This document shows, piece after piece, positions 1-9,253 of a DNA stretch of 64,000 bases (the first letter of the stretch is position 1; each line of letters begins with the position of its first letter). The DNA comes from Pseudomonadota bacterium (lineage in GTDB: Bacteria; Pseudomonadota; Gammaproteobacteria; Burkholderiales; Burkholderiaceae_C), in NCBI GenBank assembly GCA_021808445.1, contig JAKBBP010000001.1, positions 1 to 64,000 on the forward strand. The letters run 5' to 3'. The notes beneath the pieces were generated by a model. It was not told where the DNA came from and made no database searches. It worked only from the letters and a program-made list of their open reading frames with translations. The translations under genes were made by a program, and so were the position numbers.

Positions 1-312
1 TCAGGCGTGCTCTTCACGGCGATGCACGCGCCGCTCGATTTCGCCCCGGGAAGGCAGGGTCTTCAAGTCATAGTTGGCCTGCAAGGCCAGCCATGACGAG
101 GCATCGCCGCCAAAGTAGCGGGCCAGGCGCTCGGCGGTATCCGCGGTGATGGAGCGTCGCTCCTTGAGGATTTCGTGGATGCGGGTGGCGGGCACAGCCA
201 AGGCCAATGCAAGGGCGTTGGCGCTCAAGCCGAGGGGCTCCAGGAAGTCCTCGCGCAGGATTTCGCCCGGATGCACGGGACGCATGCGATTGGGGGGCAG
301 GGGCATTGTCAT
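1..312 (-). CDS. higA: HigA-type XRE antitoxin
   Basis: PVHPGEILREDFLEPLGLSANALA...RIHEILKERRSITADTAERLARYFG, typical HigA helix-turn-helix; start at MTMPLPPNRM, directly downstream of higB. Confidence 0.88.
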   Translation of the reverse strand: MTMPLPPNRMRPVHPGEILREDFLEPLGLSANALALALAVPATRIHEILKERRSITADTAERLARYFGGDASSWLALQANYDLKTLPSRGEIERRVHRREEHA

Positions 313-316
313 GATC

Positions 317-595
317 TCAGTGGTAGTCGACGATCTCAACCTCGTCGGGGCCATGGTTGGTCCATCGGAAGCAGACGCGGAACTGATCGTTGATGCGAAT
401 GCTGAACTGTCCTGAACGATCGCCCTTCAATGCCTCCAAGCGGTTGCCTGGAGGAGCGCGCAGGAACTCCAAGGTCCGCGCGGCGTCAAGCTGCGCGAGC
501 TTGCGTTCGGCAATCCGCTGGATGGCGCGGAAGCGCCGAGGACATTGGCCCGCGAACAGGCGCTGCGTGTCCTTGCATCGGAACGATTGGATCAT
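317..595 (-). CDS. higB: HigB/RelE-like toxin
   Basis: 92 aa; MIQSFRCKDTQRLF...LEALKGDRSGQFSIRINDQFRVCFRW matches HigB consensus; toxin precedes antitoxin as in HigBA. Confidence 0.9.
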   Translation of the reverse strand: MIQSFRCKDTQRLFAGQCPRRFRAIQRIAERKLAQLDAARTLEFLRAPPGNRLEALKGDRSGQFSIRINDQFRVCFRWTNHGPDEVEIVDYH

Positions 596-603
596 CTGGC
601 GAC

Positions 604-632
604 ATCATGCGACGCACAACGTATTACGTCAA
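604..632 (-). promoter_or_regulatory. Putative higBA promoter with ACGT-ATT-ACGT dyad
   Basis: Minus strand TTGACG (632-627), 17 nt spacer, CATGAT (609-604); dyad at 619-629 overlaps the -35/spacer. Confidence 0.5.
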
Positions 633-747
633 GCGGTGCGGGTTGGCGTGGGCGGCGGCGACAAGACGGCGTGAGGATCATCAGAGTGCCAACGTGGTGC
701 TCCAGTTCGCGGAATCGTCACACGTCCCACCCCAACGCATGCAATGT

Positions 748-775
748 CGAAAGCCCAGTTGCCGCTGGGCTTTCG
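748..775. terminator. Hairpin, possible terminator remnant
   Basis: CGAAAGCCCAG-TTGCCG-CTGGGCTTTCG, 11-bp perfect stem, 6-nt loop. Confidence 0.45.
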
Positions 776-789
776 CGTTTCTGGCGGTC

Positions 790-1033
790 TCAATTCCGCG
801 GCTCGGGCATCGGCGTGGCTTGGTGCTAGCGCACTCGCCAGCGGCCTGCGGCGCGCAGCCAGAGGGAACAGCAGTGCGCATGCCGGGCGATGGTCCCGGC
901 GCGTGTACCTGGCTCCTGATGGGCCTAGCTCCTGGAAGTCCGGATGCAGGAGCGCATCGACTCGAGCGTGATCGTGGCGAATGGACGGATCGTGATGCGT
1001 CGTCTCCAGGGTCACGAGAAGGTCGCGGAGCAT
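790..1033 (-). pseudogene. Degraded DUF4440/SnoaL-like protein
   Basis: N-part MLRDLLVTLE...VDALLHPDFQELGPSGARYTR in one frame; C-part LWLRAAGRWRVR*HQATPMPEPRN* in another frame with an in-frame TAG. Confidence 0.6.
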
Positions 1034-1175
1034 GACGGTGTCGGCTGCGGGTCGACGGGCTGGTTCACGGTCTTGATTCCATGGAGCCGCGCTGCGCTGT
1101 GTTCGAGATGGCCGGCGGCCAAGTCTTCGACGGTCTCGGCAATCTCCCCGAGCAAGTCGCGCTTCATCGGGGTGG

Positions 1176-1463
1176 GTGCCCGTAGCAAGCCTGCTGGGCC
1201 TATGGGTGCTCAACGGGCTTTGCTACGGGGTCACGGCAATGCACTTTGGCGTGACCCAGCAGTTGCGTTGCCCGGCGGAGACCATCGGCGCGGTAGCGTC
1301 GACTGCGCGCAGCGCACAGCTTGCTGCTCTTGTGGCGGGCCCTGTATTGGGCGCGTCTCTCGCGACCGTGCTTGGGGTCGCCGGCGTGCTGACCCTCGCG
1401 GGAGCGGCAGCCGTAGCCTTTGCTCTTGGCGCATCATGGGTCCGACGGACACACGCCGCATAG
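1176..1463 (+). pseudogene. Fragment resembling the C-terminal end of an MFS-type transporter
   Basis: Short hydrophobic ORF with two predicted TM segments; no upstream transporter body. Confidence 0.4.
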
Positions 1464-1748
1464 CTTGAGGGCAGAATGCAAGGTCTCCTCAGCGGGGGAG
1501 GACCGTCCGTGTGCGCGGCTTGGTGGTAGCGCACTCGCCACCGAGAGGGAACAGCGTTGAGCCTGCCGGGCGATGTGGCCGCCCGGAGGCGACGCTGGCG
1601 ACGGTCTCGGCTGCGGGGGCGACGCGCTGGATTCGGAGCCCCCAGGCTCGGACAGTGCTTTCACGCTGTTGATGCTGCTCGGGGTGCTGGTTGGCGCCTT
1701 CAATTGCGCATTTTCGTTGGGTCCGTGTTGCCGGCCTTCCTGCTGATC

Positions 1749-1898
1749 GGAATCGTGCTTTCCCAGGTGAGCCACGGCGGCGGCCAGCCAGGCATCGGGA
1801 AGGCCGTTGCCGGATAGCTGCTTGTCCATGCACAACTGTCGCAGCCTCGCCCATTCCGGGCCCAGGGGTGCCAACTCGACATCGGGGGCTGCCAGCAT
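1749..1898 (-). pseudogene. Truncated VapC-like PIN-domain toxin remnant
   Basis: DVELAPLGPEWARLRQLCMDKQLSGNGLPDAWLAAAVAHLGKH resembles a VapC C-terminal half; expected N-part and terminal VTFDRDF motif missing. Confidence 0.5.
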
Positions 1899-2011
1899 GG
1901 CGTCCCATCGGCAGCCCTTGCCACGGCGAGGATCCGTCGCCTGCCGGCGCCGGCAGGCGCAGATTCCTGAAAGGCCCTGCGTGCGTCCCCCTGGGTGATT
2001 GCAACAGCCCG

Positions 2012-2818
2012 CTAACGTGCCGGATCGCCGAAGCGCCAGTTCGACACGGATAGGCCACCGAAGAAATCATCCTCGTGGTAGTCGCGTGCGGCGGCCTCTG
2101 GCTCGGCCGCGCCGACGGCGACCATCAGCGGTAGCAGGTGCTCCTCCCGCGGGTGGGCCTGGCGTGCCGACGGAGCCGACTGCCACGCGGCAAGTGCTGC
2201 AGAACGAGCAGGACCGGTCTGGGCCAGGGAGGTGTCAAGCCAGCGGTCGAAGGCTGCCGATGCCGGCCCGCCCACCGGTCCGAAGGCTCGGAGATTGTGA
2301 TAACTCAGCCCGCTGCCGATGATCAGGATCCCCTCATCGCGCAGGGGGGCGAGCGCACGGCCCAAGGCCAGGTGCTGCTCCGGGTCCAGGCCACGTCGCA
2401 ACGACAACTGCGCGGTCGGCATGTCGGCCCGGGGATAGGCCACGGCCATCGGCGCGTACATGCCGTGATCGAATCCGCGCTCCCTGTCCTCCGCCACCGG
2501 GATGCCGCCGGCCTGAAGCAGCTCGCGCACCCGAGCAGCCAACGGCGGGGCGCCAGGAGCCGGATAGCGGATGGTGTAGGTGTGTTCCGGGAAGCCCGCG
2601 TAGTCGTAGATCATGCCCGGCGCCGGATTCGACTGAACCGTGAACATCGGTTCTTCCCAATGCGCGGACACCATCAGCACGGCCTGGGGCCTCGCGCCCA
2701 CGGCCTCGGGCAAGCGGCGCAATGCCGCGGCCAGCCGGTCGTAGGCCCCATGCCAGCTGTCCTGCATCCAGGGCCAGGGTCCGCCGCCGTGCGACACGAA
2801 CAGGGTTGGGAATCTCAT
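2012..2818 (-). CDS. ygiD: 4,5-DOPA-extradiol-dioxygenase (class III ring-cleavage) family
   Basis: FVSHGGGPWPWM, VSAHWEEP, GFPEHTY, FDHGMYAPM, IIGSGLSYHNLRAF motifs. Confidence 0.88.
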   Translation of the reverse strand: MRFPTLFVSHGGGPWPWMQDSWHGAYDRLAAALRRLPEAVGARPQAVLMVSAHWEEPMFTVQSNPAPGMIYDYAGFPEHTYTIRYPAPGAPPLAARVRELLQAGGIPVAEDRERGFDHGMYAPMAVAYPRADMPTAQLSLRRGLDPEQHLALGRALAPLRDEGILIIGSGLSYHNLRAFGPVGGPASAAFDRWLDTSLAQTGPARSAALAAWQSAPSARQAHPREEHLLPLMVAVGAAEPEAAARDYHEDDFFGGLSVSNWRFGDPAR

Positions 2819-2871
2819 GGTGACTTCCTCGATGGAACAAGGCTGGATCCGGAACGGCCGAGCGCCAGGGT

Positions 2872-3282
2872 TCAGGTCGTGCGTTTGCCGACCGGACGCA
2901 GCGCCAGGGCACCGTCACCGAGCAGGCTGAGCACGACGAGGCTCACGGCCCAGAACGCAGGATATTCCCAGCCGCCGCCCTTGTTGGTGAACAGCCAGCC
3001 GTTGTGTCCGTGCACCATGACGATCGTACCGAGCATTTCCAGCGCCAGGGGAATGGCCACCCAGGGCGCATAGATCCCGAGAATCAGCGCGATCCCTCCG
3101 AGGAGCTCCAGTGCGATGGTGGCGTAGGCCATGATCGCCGGCAGCCCCAGGGAGGCGAAGTATCCGACGAACCCCGGGATCGTGAACACGAAAATCTTGA
3201 GCCCGACGTGTGCGAGGAACAGGATGCCCAGGCTGACGCGCAGCAGCGTGACGCCATAGGGGGCGGTGGACGAGCGGATCAT
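2872..3282 (-). CDS. DoxX family membrane protein
   Basis: 136 aa, four hydrophobic segments, FLAHVGLKIF... typical DoxX pattern. Confidence 0.8.
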   Translation of the reverse strand: MIRSSTAPYGVTLLRVSLGILFLAHVGLKIFVFTIPGFVGYFASLGLPAIMAYATIALELLGGIALILGIYAPWVAIPLALEMLGTIVMVHGHNGWLFTNKGGGWEYPAFWAVSLVVLSLLGDGALALRPVGKRTT

Positions 3283-3318
3283 GGTGTACTCCGGAAGGGT
3301 GGATGGCGGTGGGGATGG

Positions 3319-3942
3319 TCAGGCTTGGCGCAACCAGGTCGGCGCGATCGAGGTGCCCAGACCCGCGGCGTAGCCGAGGTAGATGTTGAGCCCGGCCAAG
3401 GGCTCGAGGTAACGAGCATTGCGCAGCGGGCCAGCGTCGATGACGTCGAAGCCCATCGAGCGCGCAAGATCGGAGACCTTCGTCTTGGCCTGTGTATCGT
3501 CGGCGGCGACGAAGACCGGCACGGTCTGCGTGTCGCTGAACCGCGCACCGGCGGCCAGGCGCTGCGCGAACACGGTGTTGAACGCCTTGACCAGGCGCAG
3601 CCCCGGGAACACACCGGCGATCTGCTCGGCCGCGGAGCTCGTGTGCCCCAGCGTGAGTCCCATGTAGTCGGGGGTCAGCGGGTTGGTGATGTCGACCACG
3701 ATCGCTCCTGCGGGCAGCGCAAGACCACCCAGCGCGCGCACGGCGTCCTCGTACGCGGTGGCCAGCACGATCAGCTCGCTGGCCGCGGCGCGCGAGGGCT
3801 CGGCGCTGGCGCCCGTGCGATGTGCCAGTTCGCGGGCCTTGGCCTGGTCGCGCCCAACGATGTTCAGCGCATGCCCCGCCGCACGCAGTTGCTGCGCGAA
3901 GGCCGTGCCCATATTCCCGGTTCCGATGATGGTGATGTTCAT
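3319..3942 (-). CDS. NADPH-dependent F420 reductase-like / NAD(P)-binding oxidoreductase
   Basis: MNITIIGTGNMGTAFAQQLRAAGHALNIVGRD Rossmann start; start corrected from the longer ORF. Confidence 0.82.
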   Translation of the reverse strand: MNITIIGTGNMGTAFAQQLRAAGHALNIVGRDQAKARELAHRTGASAEPSRAAASELIVLATAYEDAVRALGGLALPAGAIVVDITNPLTPDYMGLTLGHTSSAAEQIAGVFPGLRLVKAFNTVFAQRLAAGARFSDTQTVPVFVAADDTQAKTKVSDLARSMGFDVIDAGPLRNARYLEPLAGLNIYLGYAAGLGTSIAPTWLRQA

Positions 3943-4216
3943 GATGAATGCCTCGAAAGTTTGTTGGGGACGGTCGGTGCGCATCGCCAGTGCGTTGCGC
4001 GACCGAACCATGGACCACAATCTAGCCCCCCATTCACCTTCGAAAAAGACCGTCAAACACAATGCATCCTTGCGTTTTTCGCAATGATGAAACCTCACCT
4101 TGGGGGCGCGGGCTGTCATGCGCGAGGGGGCGGCGGGCTGCTGGCTGTCAGGAATCCGGCACGCTCCCGACCAAACCAGGTCGGCGCCGTGCCGATGGCG
4201 ACCAGGAGATCCAGCC

Positions 4217-4663
4217 ATGACCCCATACCGTGTGCGTCCCGAGGACTTGCAGAAGCTCGAGCCGATGGCTCGCCGGGTGACGCAGGAGGGCGCGACCGAG
4301 CCACCGGGAACCGGACGCTACCTGCATCACCGCGAGCCGGGAATCTACGTCGACGTCGTCACGGGCGAACCGCTGTTCGCGTCGAGCGACAAGTTCGACA
4401 GCGGATGCGGCTGGCCAAGCTTCACGCGGCCGATCGACTCCCATCGTGTGCGCGAGCTGCGCGACCGCTCCTACGGAATGATTCGCACCGAGGTCCGCTC
4501 GGCGGGCGGTGACAGTCACCTCGGCCATGTGTTCGACGATGGGCCGCGCGACCGGGGTGGCCTGCGCTATTGCATCAACTCGGCGGCCCTTCGTTTCGTT
4601 CCCCGGGCCGACATGGTGGCGCAGGGATACGCCGACTACCTTGACCAAGTGGAGGGTGCATGA
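4217..4663 (+). CDS. msrB: Peptide-methionine (R)-S-oxide reductase
   Basis: [14 protein letters not shown] and [11 protein letters not shown] motifs. Confidence 0.95.
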   Translation: MTPYRVRPEDLQKLEPMARRVTQEGATEPPGTGRYLHHREPGIYVDVVTGEPLFASSDKFDSGCGWPSFTRPIDSHRVRELRDRSYGMIRTEVRSAGGDSHLGHVFDDGPRDRGGLRYCINSAALRFVPRADMVAQGYADYLDQVEGA

Positions 4664-5166
4664 TGACGGAGACTGCGATTCTTGCCGGTGGCTGCTTCTG
4701 GGGCATGCAGGAACTCCTGCGCCGTGTTCCTGGCGTGGTGTCCACGCGGGTGGGCTATTGCGGCGGCGACACACCGAACGCAAGCTACCGCGATCACGGC
4801 GGCCACGCGGAGGCCGTGGAGGTGGTGTTCGAGCCGGAGATCCTGAGCTACCGCTCGCTGCTCCAGAGGTTTTTTCAGATCCATGACCCGACGACACCCG
4901 GTCGCCAGGGAAACGACTGGGGTGCGTCGTATCGCTCGGCCATTCTGGTTCGCAGTTCAAGCCAGCGCGACACGGCGCTCGCCCTGATCCGCAGAATGGA
5001 CGCCAGCGGAATCTGGCCGGGCAGGATCGTGACGGAAGTCAAGCCGGCCGGCACGTTCTGGCCCGCGGAGCCTGAACATCAGGATTATCTCCAGCGCGAA
5101 CCCGATGGCTACACTTGCCACTACCCAAGGCCGGACTGGGTCCTGCCGGATCCGGATCGCGAGTAG
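4660..5166 (+). CDS. msrA: Peptide-methionine (S)-S-oxide reductase
   Basis: [32 protein letters not shown] overlap with msrB. Confidence 0.95.
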   Translation: MMTETAILAGGCFWGMQELLRRVPGVVSTRVGYCGGDTPNASYRDHGGHAEAVEVVFEPEILSYRSLLQRFFQIHDPTTPGRQGNDWGASYRSAILVRSSSQRDTALALIRRMDASGIWPGRIVTEVKPAGTFWPAEPEHQDYLQREPDGYTCHYPRPDWVLPDPDRE

Positions 5167-5194
5167 CCCGCCATCGAACCGGCTCGGTGGTCGG

Positions 5195-5231
5195 CGCCCC
5201 CTCGAGCCTGATCATCAGGCTCGAGGGGGCG
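5195..5231. terminator. 17-bp perfect inverted repeat downstream of msrBA
   Basis: CGCCCCCTCGAGCCTGA-TCA-TCAGGCTCGAGGGGGCG, no U-tract. Confidence 0.55.
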
Positions 5232-5541
5232 AGCTCCGCCGCGATCCCGGGAAACCAGGAGAGCTCGTCCGCGCCATGCAACCCTGCGCCCCGGAAGAGG
5301 GGCGGTGAGATCTGCCCATGACTGCCCCCGCGGCGGGTCGATCGCCTGCCGACGATCCGTCCGTCCCCAGGGATTCAAGGCGCTACGCATCGCTGGGGTC
5401 ATGGGTCCGGGCTGCGGAGGGCTCCGGGGCTAGGGCTCGATGGTGCTCCCGGCTTCCGGGCCTGGCGCCGGGAGAGGGGCAGAGGCGGTGCCGCAGCGAA
5501 GCGGAGCATGGGCAGCCGAGGCCGGGCCTTCCCCGGGAGCG

Positions 5542-7269
5542 TCACGCCCGGCGCGGGCGGCATCCCGAGTAGCTCCGGGCCAGGTACGAGTCCTTGTTCG
5601 CCCCCTGGTCCATCGCATGCTGGGCTTCACCGCGCGCCTGCGCCAGCAACACGCCCCAGGGCTCCAGATGCACGCTGCCGTCGACCAGGTCGGCACCGTG
5701 GCAGGGCGCCTGCGCCATGGCCTCGAATCCCGCGGGAAGCCTCCAGTGCAGGCTTTGCGCGCTGCAGTTGAAGGCGCACAGCAGGCGCTGGGCTGGCTCG
5801 TGGGATTCGCGGATGTAGGCCAGCAGCTGGTCGTGGGCCGGCAGCAACTGCATGGTGCCCGCCTGCAGTGCGGGCTGGTGGCGCCGCCAGGCCAGCAGCC
5901 CGCGGTAGAAGTCCAGCAGCCCGCCGGGCTGCTGCTGGGCCACGGCGTGCGCGCGGTGCCTCTCGCACAGCGGAAGCCACGGGCTGCCGTCGCTGAAGCC
6001 CGCGCAGGGCTGGAAGGCATCCCAGGGCATGGGGGTGCGGCAGCCGTCACGGCCCTTGAACATGGGCCACATGGCGATGCCGTAGGGATCGCGAAGCTCG
6101 GATTCGGACAACTCGGCCTCCTCCAGGCCGAGCTCGTCACCCTGGTACAGGCAGGGCGTGCCCGGCAGGGTCATCTGCAGCAGCGCGGCCTGGCGCAGCA
6201 GGGCCGGATCCGGGTGCGTGCCTCCCCAGCGGCTGGCCAGTCTGGGCACGTCGTGGTTGGACAAGGACCAGCAGGCCCAGCCATCGCCGAGGATGCGCAG
6301 CAGGCGCTCCAGCATGGCGTGCAAATAGGGGGCGTCGTGACGCGGGCCCAGAAGATCGAAGCTGTAGGCCATGTGCAGCTTGTCGCCCCCCTGGGTGTAC
6401 TCGGCCATGCGGCCCAGTCCGTCGTCGTCGCCGATCTCCCCGACCATCGCGGTGTCGGGGTAGCTGTCCAGCAGCGCGCGCATCCTGCGCAGGAACTGCA
6501 GGTTCTCGGGACGGCTCTTGTCGTAGACGTGACGCTGCCATGCGTAGGGATTCACCGCGGTGACCGCCGGGTCGCTCTCGACGGGCCATGCGCGGGCCGG
6601 ATTGGAGCGCAGCAGCGGGTCGTGGAAGTAGAAGTTCGCGGTGTCCAGCCGCAGCCCGTCGACCCCCTGTTCGAGCCAGAAGCGCACGTCGTCGAGCACC
6701 GCCTGTTGCACTTCGGGATGGTGGAAGTTCAAGTCCGGCTGGCTGGCCAGGAAGTTGTGCAGGTAATACTTCTGCCGACGCGAGTTCCATTCCCATGCGC
6801 TGCCTCCGAACACGCTCAGCCAGTTGTTCGGCGGAGAGCCGTCCTCGCGCGGGTCGGCCCACACATACCAGTCGGCCCTGGGGCCGGAGGCGTAGCTGCA
6901 GCTCTCACGGAACCAGGGGTGGCGGTCGGAAGTGTGGGACAGGACCTGGTCGATCACGACTTTGAGCCCGAACTCATGCGCACGGGCGACGACGCGACGG
7001 AAGTCGTCCAGGCTTCCGAACAGGGGGTCGACGTCGCGGTAATCGCTGACGTCGTAGCCGCAGTCCTTCATCGGGCTGCGGAAAAACGGCGTCAGCCAGA
7101 CGGCATCCACGCCGAGTTGCGCGACGTAGGGCAGGCGCTGCAGTACGCCGGGCAGGTCTCCGACGCCGTCGGCGTTGCTGTCCTGGAAACTGCGGAGGTA
7201 GATCTGGTAGATCGCGCCCACGCGCCACCAGGGCTGGCGCACGACGGGGGCATTCAGGGAAGGACGCAT
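5542..7269 (-). CDS. GH13 alpha-glucosidase/alpha-amylase family
   Basis: YQIYLRSFQDSNADGVGDLPG, VDAVWLTPFF, VDGLRLDTANF, SLSNHDVPR motifs; start at MRPSLNAP. Confidence 0.9.
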   Translation of the reverse strand: MRPSLNAPVVRQPWWRVGAIYQIYLRSFQDSNADGVGDLPGVLQRLPYVAQLGVDAVWLTPFFRSPMKDCGYDVSDYRDVDPLFGSLDDFRRVVARAHEFGLKVVIDQVLSHTSDRHPWFRESCSYASGPRADWYVWADPREDGSPPNNWLSVFGGSAWEWNSRRQKYYLHNFLASQPDLNFHHPEVQQAVLDDVRFWLEQGVDGLRLDTANFYFHDPLLRSNPARAWPVESDPAVTAVNPYAWQRHVYDKSRPENLQFLRRMRALLDSYPDTAMVGEIGDDDGLGRMAEYTQGGDKLHMAYSFDLLGPRHDAPYLHAMLERLLRILGDGWACWSLSNHDVPRLASRWGGTHPDPALLRQAALLQMTLPGTPCLYQGDELGLEEAELSESELRDPYGIAMWPMFKGRDGCRTPMPWDAFQPCAGFSDGSPWLPLCERHRAHAVAQQQPGGLLDFYRGLLAWRRHQPALQAGTMQLLPAHDQLLAYIRESHEPAQRLLCAFNCSAQSLHWRLPAGFEAMAQAPCHGADLVDGSVHLEPWGVLLAQARGEAQHAMDQGANKDSYLARSYSGCRPRRA

Positions 7270-7404
7270 GACGGAGATCCCGTGCCGCTGGAGCGGCGTA
7301 TGGATGGCTGCGCAAAGGGAAAAGGAACCGGTCAATGTAATCGCGCACCCGCCGCGCTTGCCCACGGGGTCGGGAAATATCTGGAGATCTTGACCCAAAG
7401 GCGT

Positions 7405-7440
7405 GGGCATTTCCCGGGGCATTCCCCGGGGCATTTCCCG
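7405..7440. repeat. Three tandem 12-bp units upstream of the GH13 gene
   Basis: GGGCATTTCCCG / GGGCATTCCCCG / GGGCATTTCCCG. Confidence 0.85.
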
Positions 7441-7598
7441 ATCCCCTGGCGGCCCACCGGAGCCTGAGCGGCCGGCGCCGGGCCTACACTGGCCCGCATG
7501 GAACTGCCGCATTCGCTTGCCCTCTCCAAGGTCTGCCGGCCCGCGCGCGAACCGGACCCGAGCCAGGCCCCGGTCCGTTCTTGTGTCCGGGGCCGTCC

Positions 7599-8315
7599 AT
7601 GAGTCGTCTCGCCCTGGAACGGGTGCTTCAGTCGCAGGGTTTCGGCACCCGCAGGCAATGCCGGCAGTGGATCCTCGCCGGGCATGTGCGCGTGGCGGGC
7701 GTGCCGGTGGACGACCCAGCTCGGATCGTGGACACGCAGGGCCTGCGGTTCCAGGTGCTCGACCAGGAATGGACCTATCGCGAGCATGTCTACCTGGCGC
7801 TGAACAAGCCCGCGGGCTACGAATGTTCCCGCCGGCCGAGCCACCATCCCGGCGTGCTCGGACTGCTGCCCGAGGAGCTGCGAGCCCGCGGGGTCCAGGC
7901 CGTCGGGCGACTGGATCACGATACCACCGGCTTGCTGCTGCTTTCCGACGATGGGGCCTTCATCCATGCGCAGACTTCGCCCCGGCGCAAGGTGCCCAAG
8001 CTCTATGTCGCCACGACCCACGACCCGGTCACGCCCGAACTGGTGGCGACCCTGCTCGCGGGGGTGCGCCTGCACGATGAGCCCGAGGCCCTGGCCGCGG
8101 TGTCCTGCGAGCCGCAGGGCGCGAATCGGCTCGGCATCGTGCTCCAGCAGGGCAAGTACCACCAGGTCAAACGCATGCTGGCGGCCGCCGGAAACCACTG
8201 TGTCGCGTTGCGACGCGTGGCGATCGGGGGCTTGCGCCTGGATGCGCTGAACCTGTCCGAGGGCAACTGGTGCTACCTGGGCGAATCCGAACTGGCGCTG
8301 CTGGCTGGCGCCTGA
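7599..8315 (+). CDS. rsuA: 16S rRNA pseudouridine synthase, RsuA family
   Basis: S4-like N-terminus and AVGRLDHDTTGLLLLSDDG, YHQVKRML motifs. Confidence 0.85.
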   Translation: MSRLALERVLQSQGFGTRRQCRQWILAGHVRVAGVPVDDPARIVDTQGLRFQVLDQEWTYREHVYLALNKPAGYECSRRPSHHPGVLGLLPEELRARGVQAVGRLDHDTTGLLLLSDDGAFIHAQTSPRRKVPKLYVATTHDPVTPELVATLLAGVRLHDEPEALAAVSCEPQGANRLGIVLQQGKYHQVKRMLAAAGNHCVALRRVAIGGLRLDALNLSEGNWCYLGESELALLAGA

Positions 8316-8423
8316 GCCGGCGCGGCCGGCGGGGCGGGGTCGGTTCCGTACGGCGCGCCTGCGAGTGCGTACCATGGGGAGGGACCGGCCCCGACGGGGT
8401 GCGGGAATGGACAGGGAGAGACC

Positions 8424-9203
8424 ATGGATCTGGGCATCGCCGGGCGCAGGGCGCTCGTGTGCGCATCGAGCAAGGGACTGGGCCGCGCCTGCGCGCTGGC
8501 GTTGGCGGCGGAAGGGGTGCACGTGACCGTGACGGCGCGGGGCGCGCAAGCGCTGGCCGAGACCGCTGCGCTCATCCGTGACCGCTACGGGGTCGAGGTG
8601 CGGGAAGTGGTGGGCGACATCACCACGCCCCAGGGACGGGAGGCCGCGCTGGAGGCCGCCGGTCCCATCGACATCCTGGTCAACAACGCTGGCGGGCCGC
8701 CGCCGGGGGATTTCCGCGATTGGCAGCGCGAGGACTGGATTCGCGCGCTGGATGCGAACATGCTGACTCCGATCGAGCTCATCAAGGCCACGGTGGACGG
8801 CATGATGGAGCGAGGCTTCGGGCGCATCGTGAACATCACCTCGGCCGCCGTCAAGGCTCCTATCGATGTCCTGGGCCTGTCCAACGGGGCCCGCAGCGGT
8901 CTGACCGGCTTCGTGGCCGGACTGGCGCGCAAGACCGTGCGACGCAACGTCACCATCAACAACCTCCTGCCCGGCCCGTTCTCCACCGACCGCCTGGCTG
9001 CCACCGCGCGGGGACAGTCCGCGGCGCTGGGAATCCCGGTCGAGGAACTGCTGGCGCGCCGTGCCTCCGAGAATCCTGCCGGACGCTTCGGGGATCCGAA
9101 GGAATTCGGCGCCGCTTGCGCCTTCCTGTGTGCCGCCACCAGCGGCTTTGTCACGGGGCAGAACTTTCTGCTGGATGGCGGCGCCTTTCCCGGCACTCTG
9201 TAG
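8424..9203 (+). CDS. SDR family oxidoreductase
   Basis: Cofactor motif variant ALVCASSKGLGRA, NNAGG, C-terminal GQNFLLDGG. Confidence 0.88.
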   Translation: MDLGIAGRRALVCASSKGLGRACALALAAEGVHVTVTARGAQALAETAALIRDRYGVEVREVVGDITTPQGREAALEAAGPIDILVNNAGGPPPGDFRDWQREDWIRALDANMLTPIELIKATVDGMMERGFGRIVNITSAAVKAPIDVLGLSNGARSGLTGFVAGLARKTVRRNVTINNLLPGPFSTDRLAATARGQSAALGIPVEELLARRASENPAGRFGDPKEFGAACAFLCAATSGFVTGQNFLLDGGAFPGTL

Positions 9204-9253
9204 TGCGAAGCGCCTTGCATAATGCCGGATCCGCGTACCGTCCATCCGGCGCC

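Noticed and set aside
5440-7467. 675-aa plus-strand ORF
   Set aside because: Antisense to the GH13 gene; no recognisable domain.
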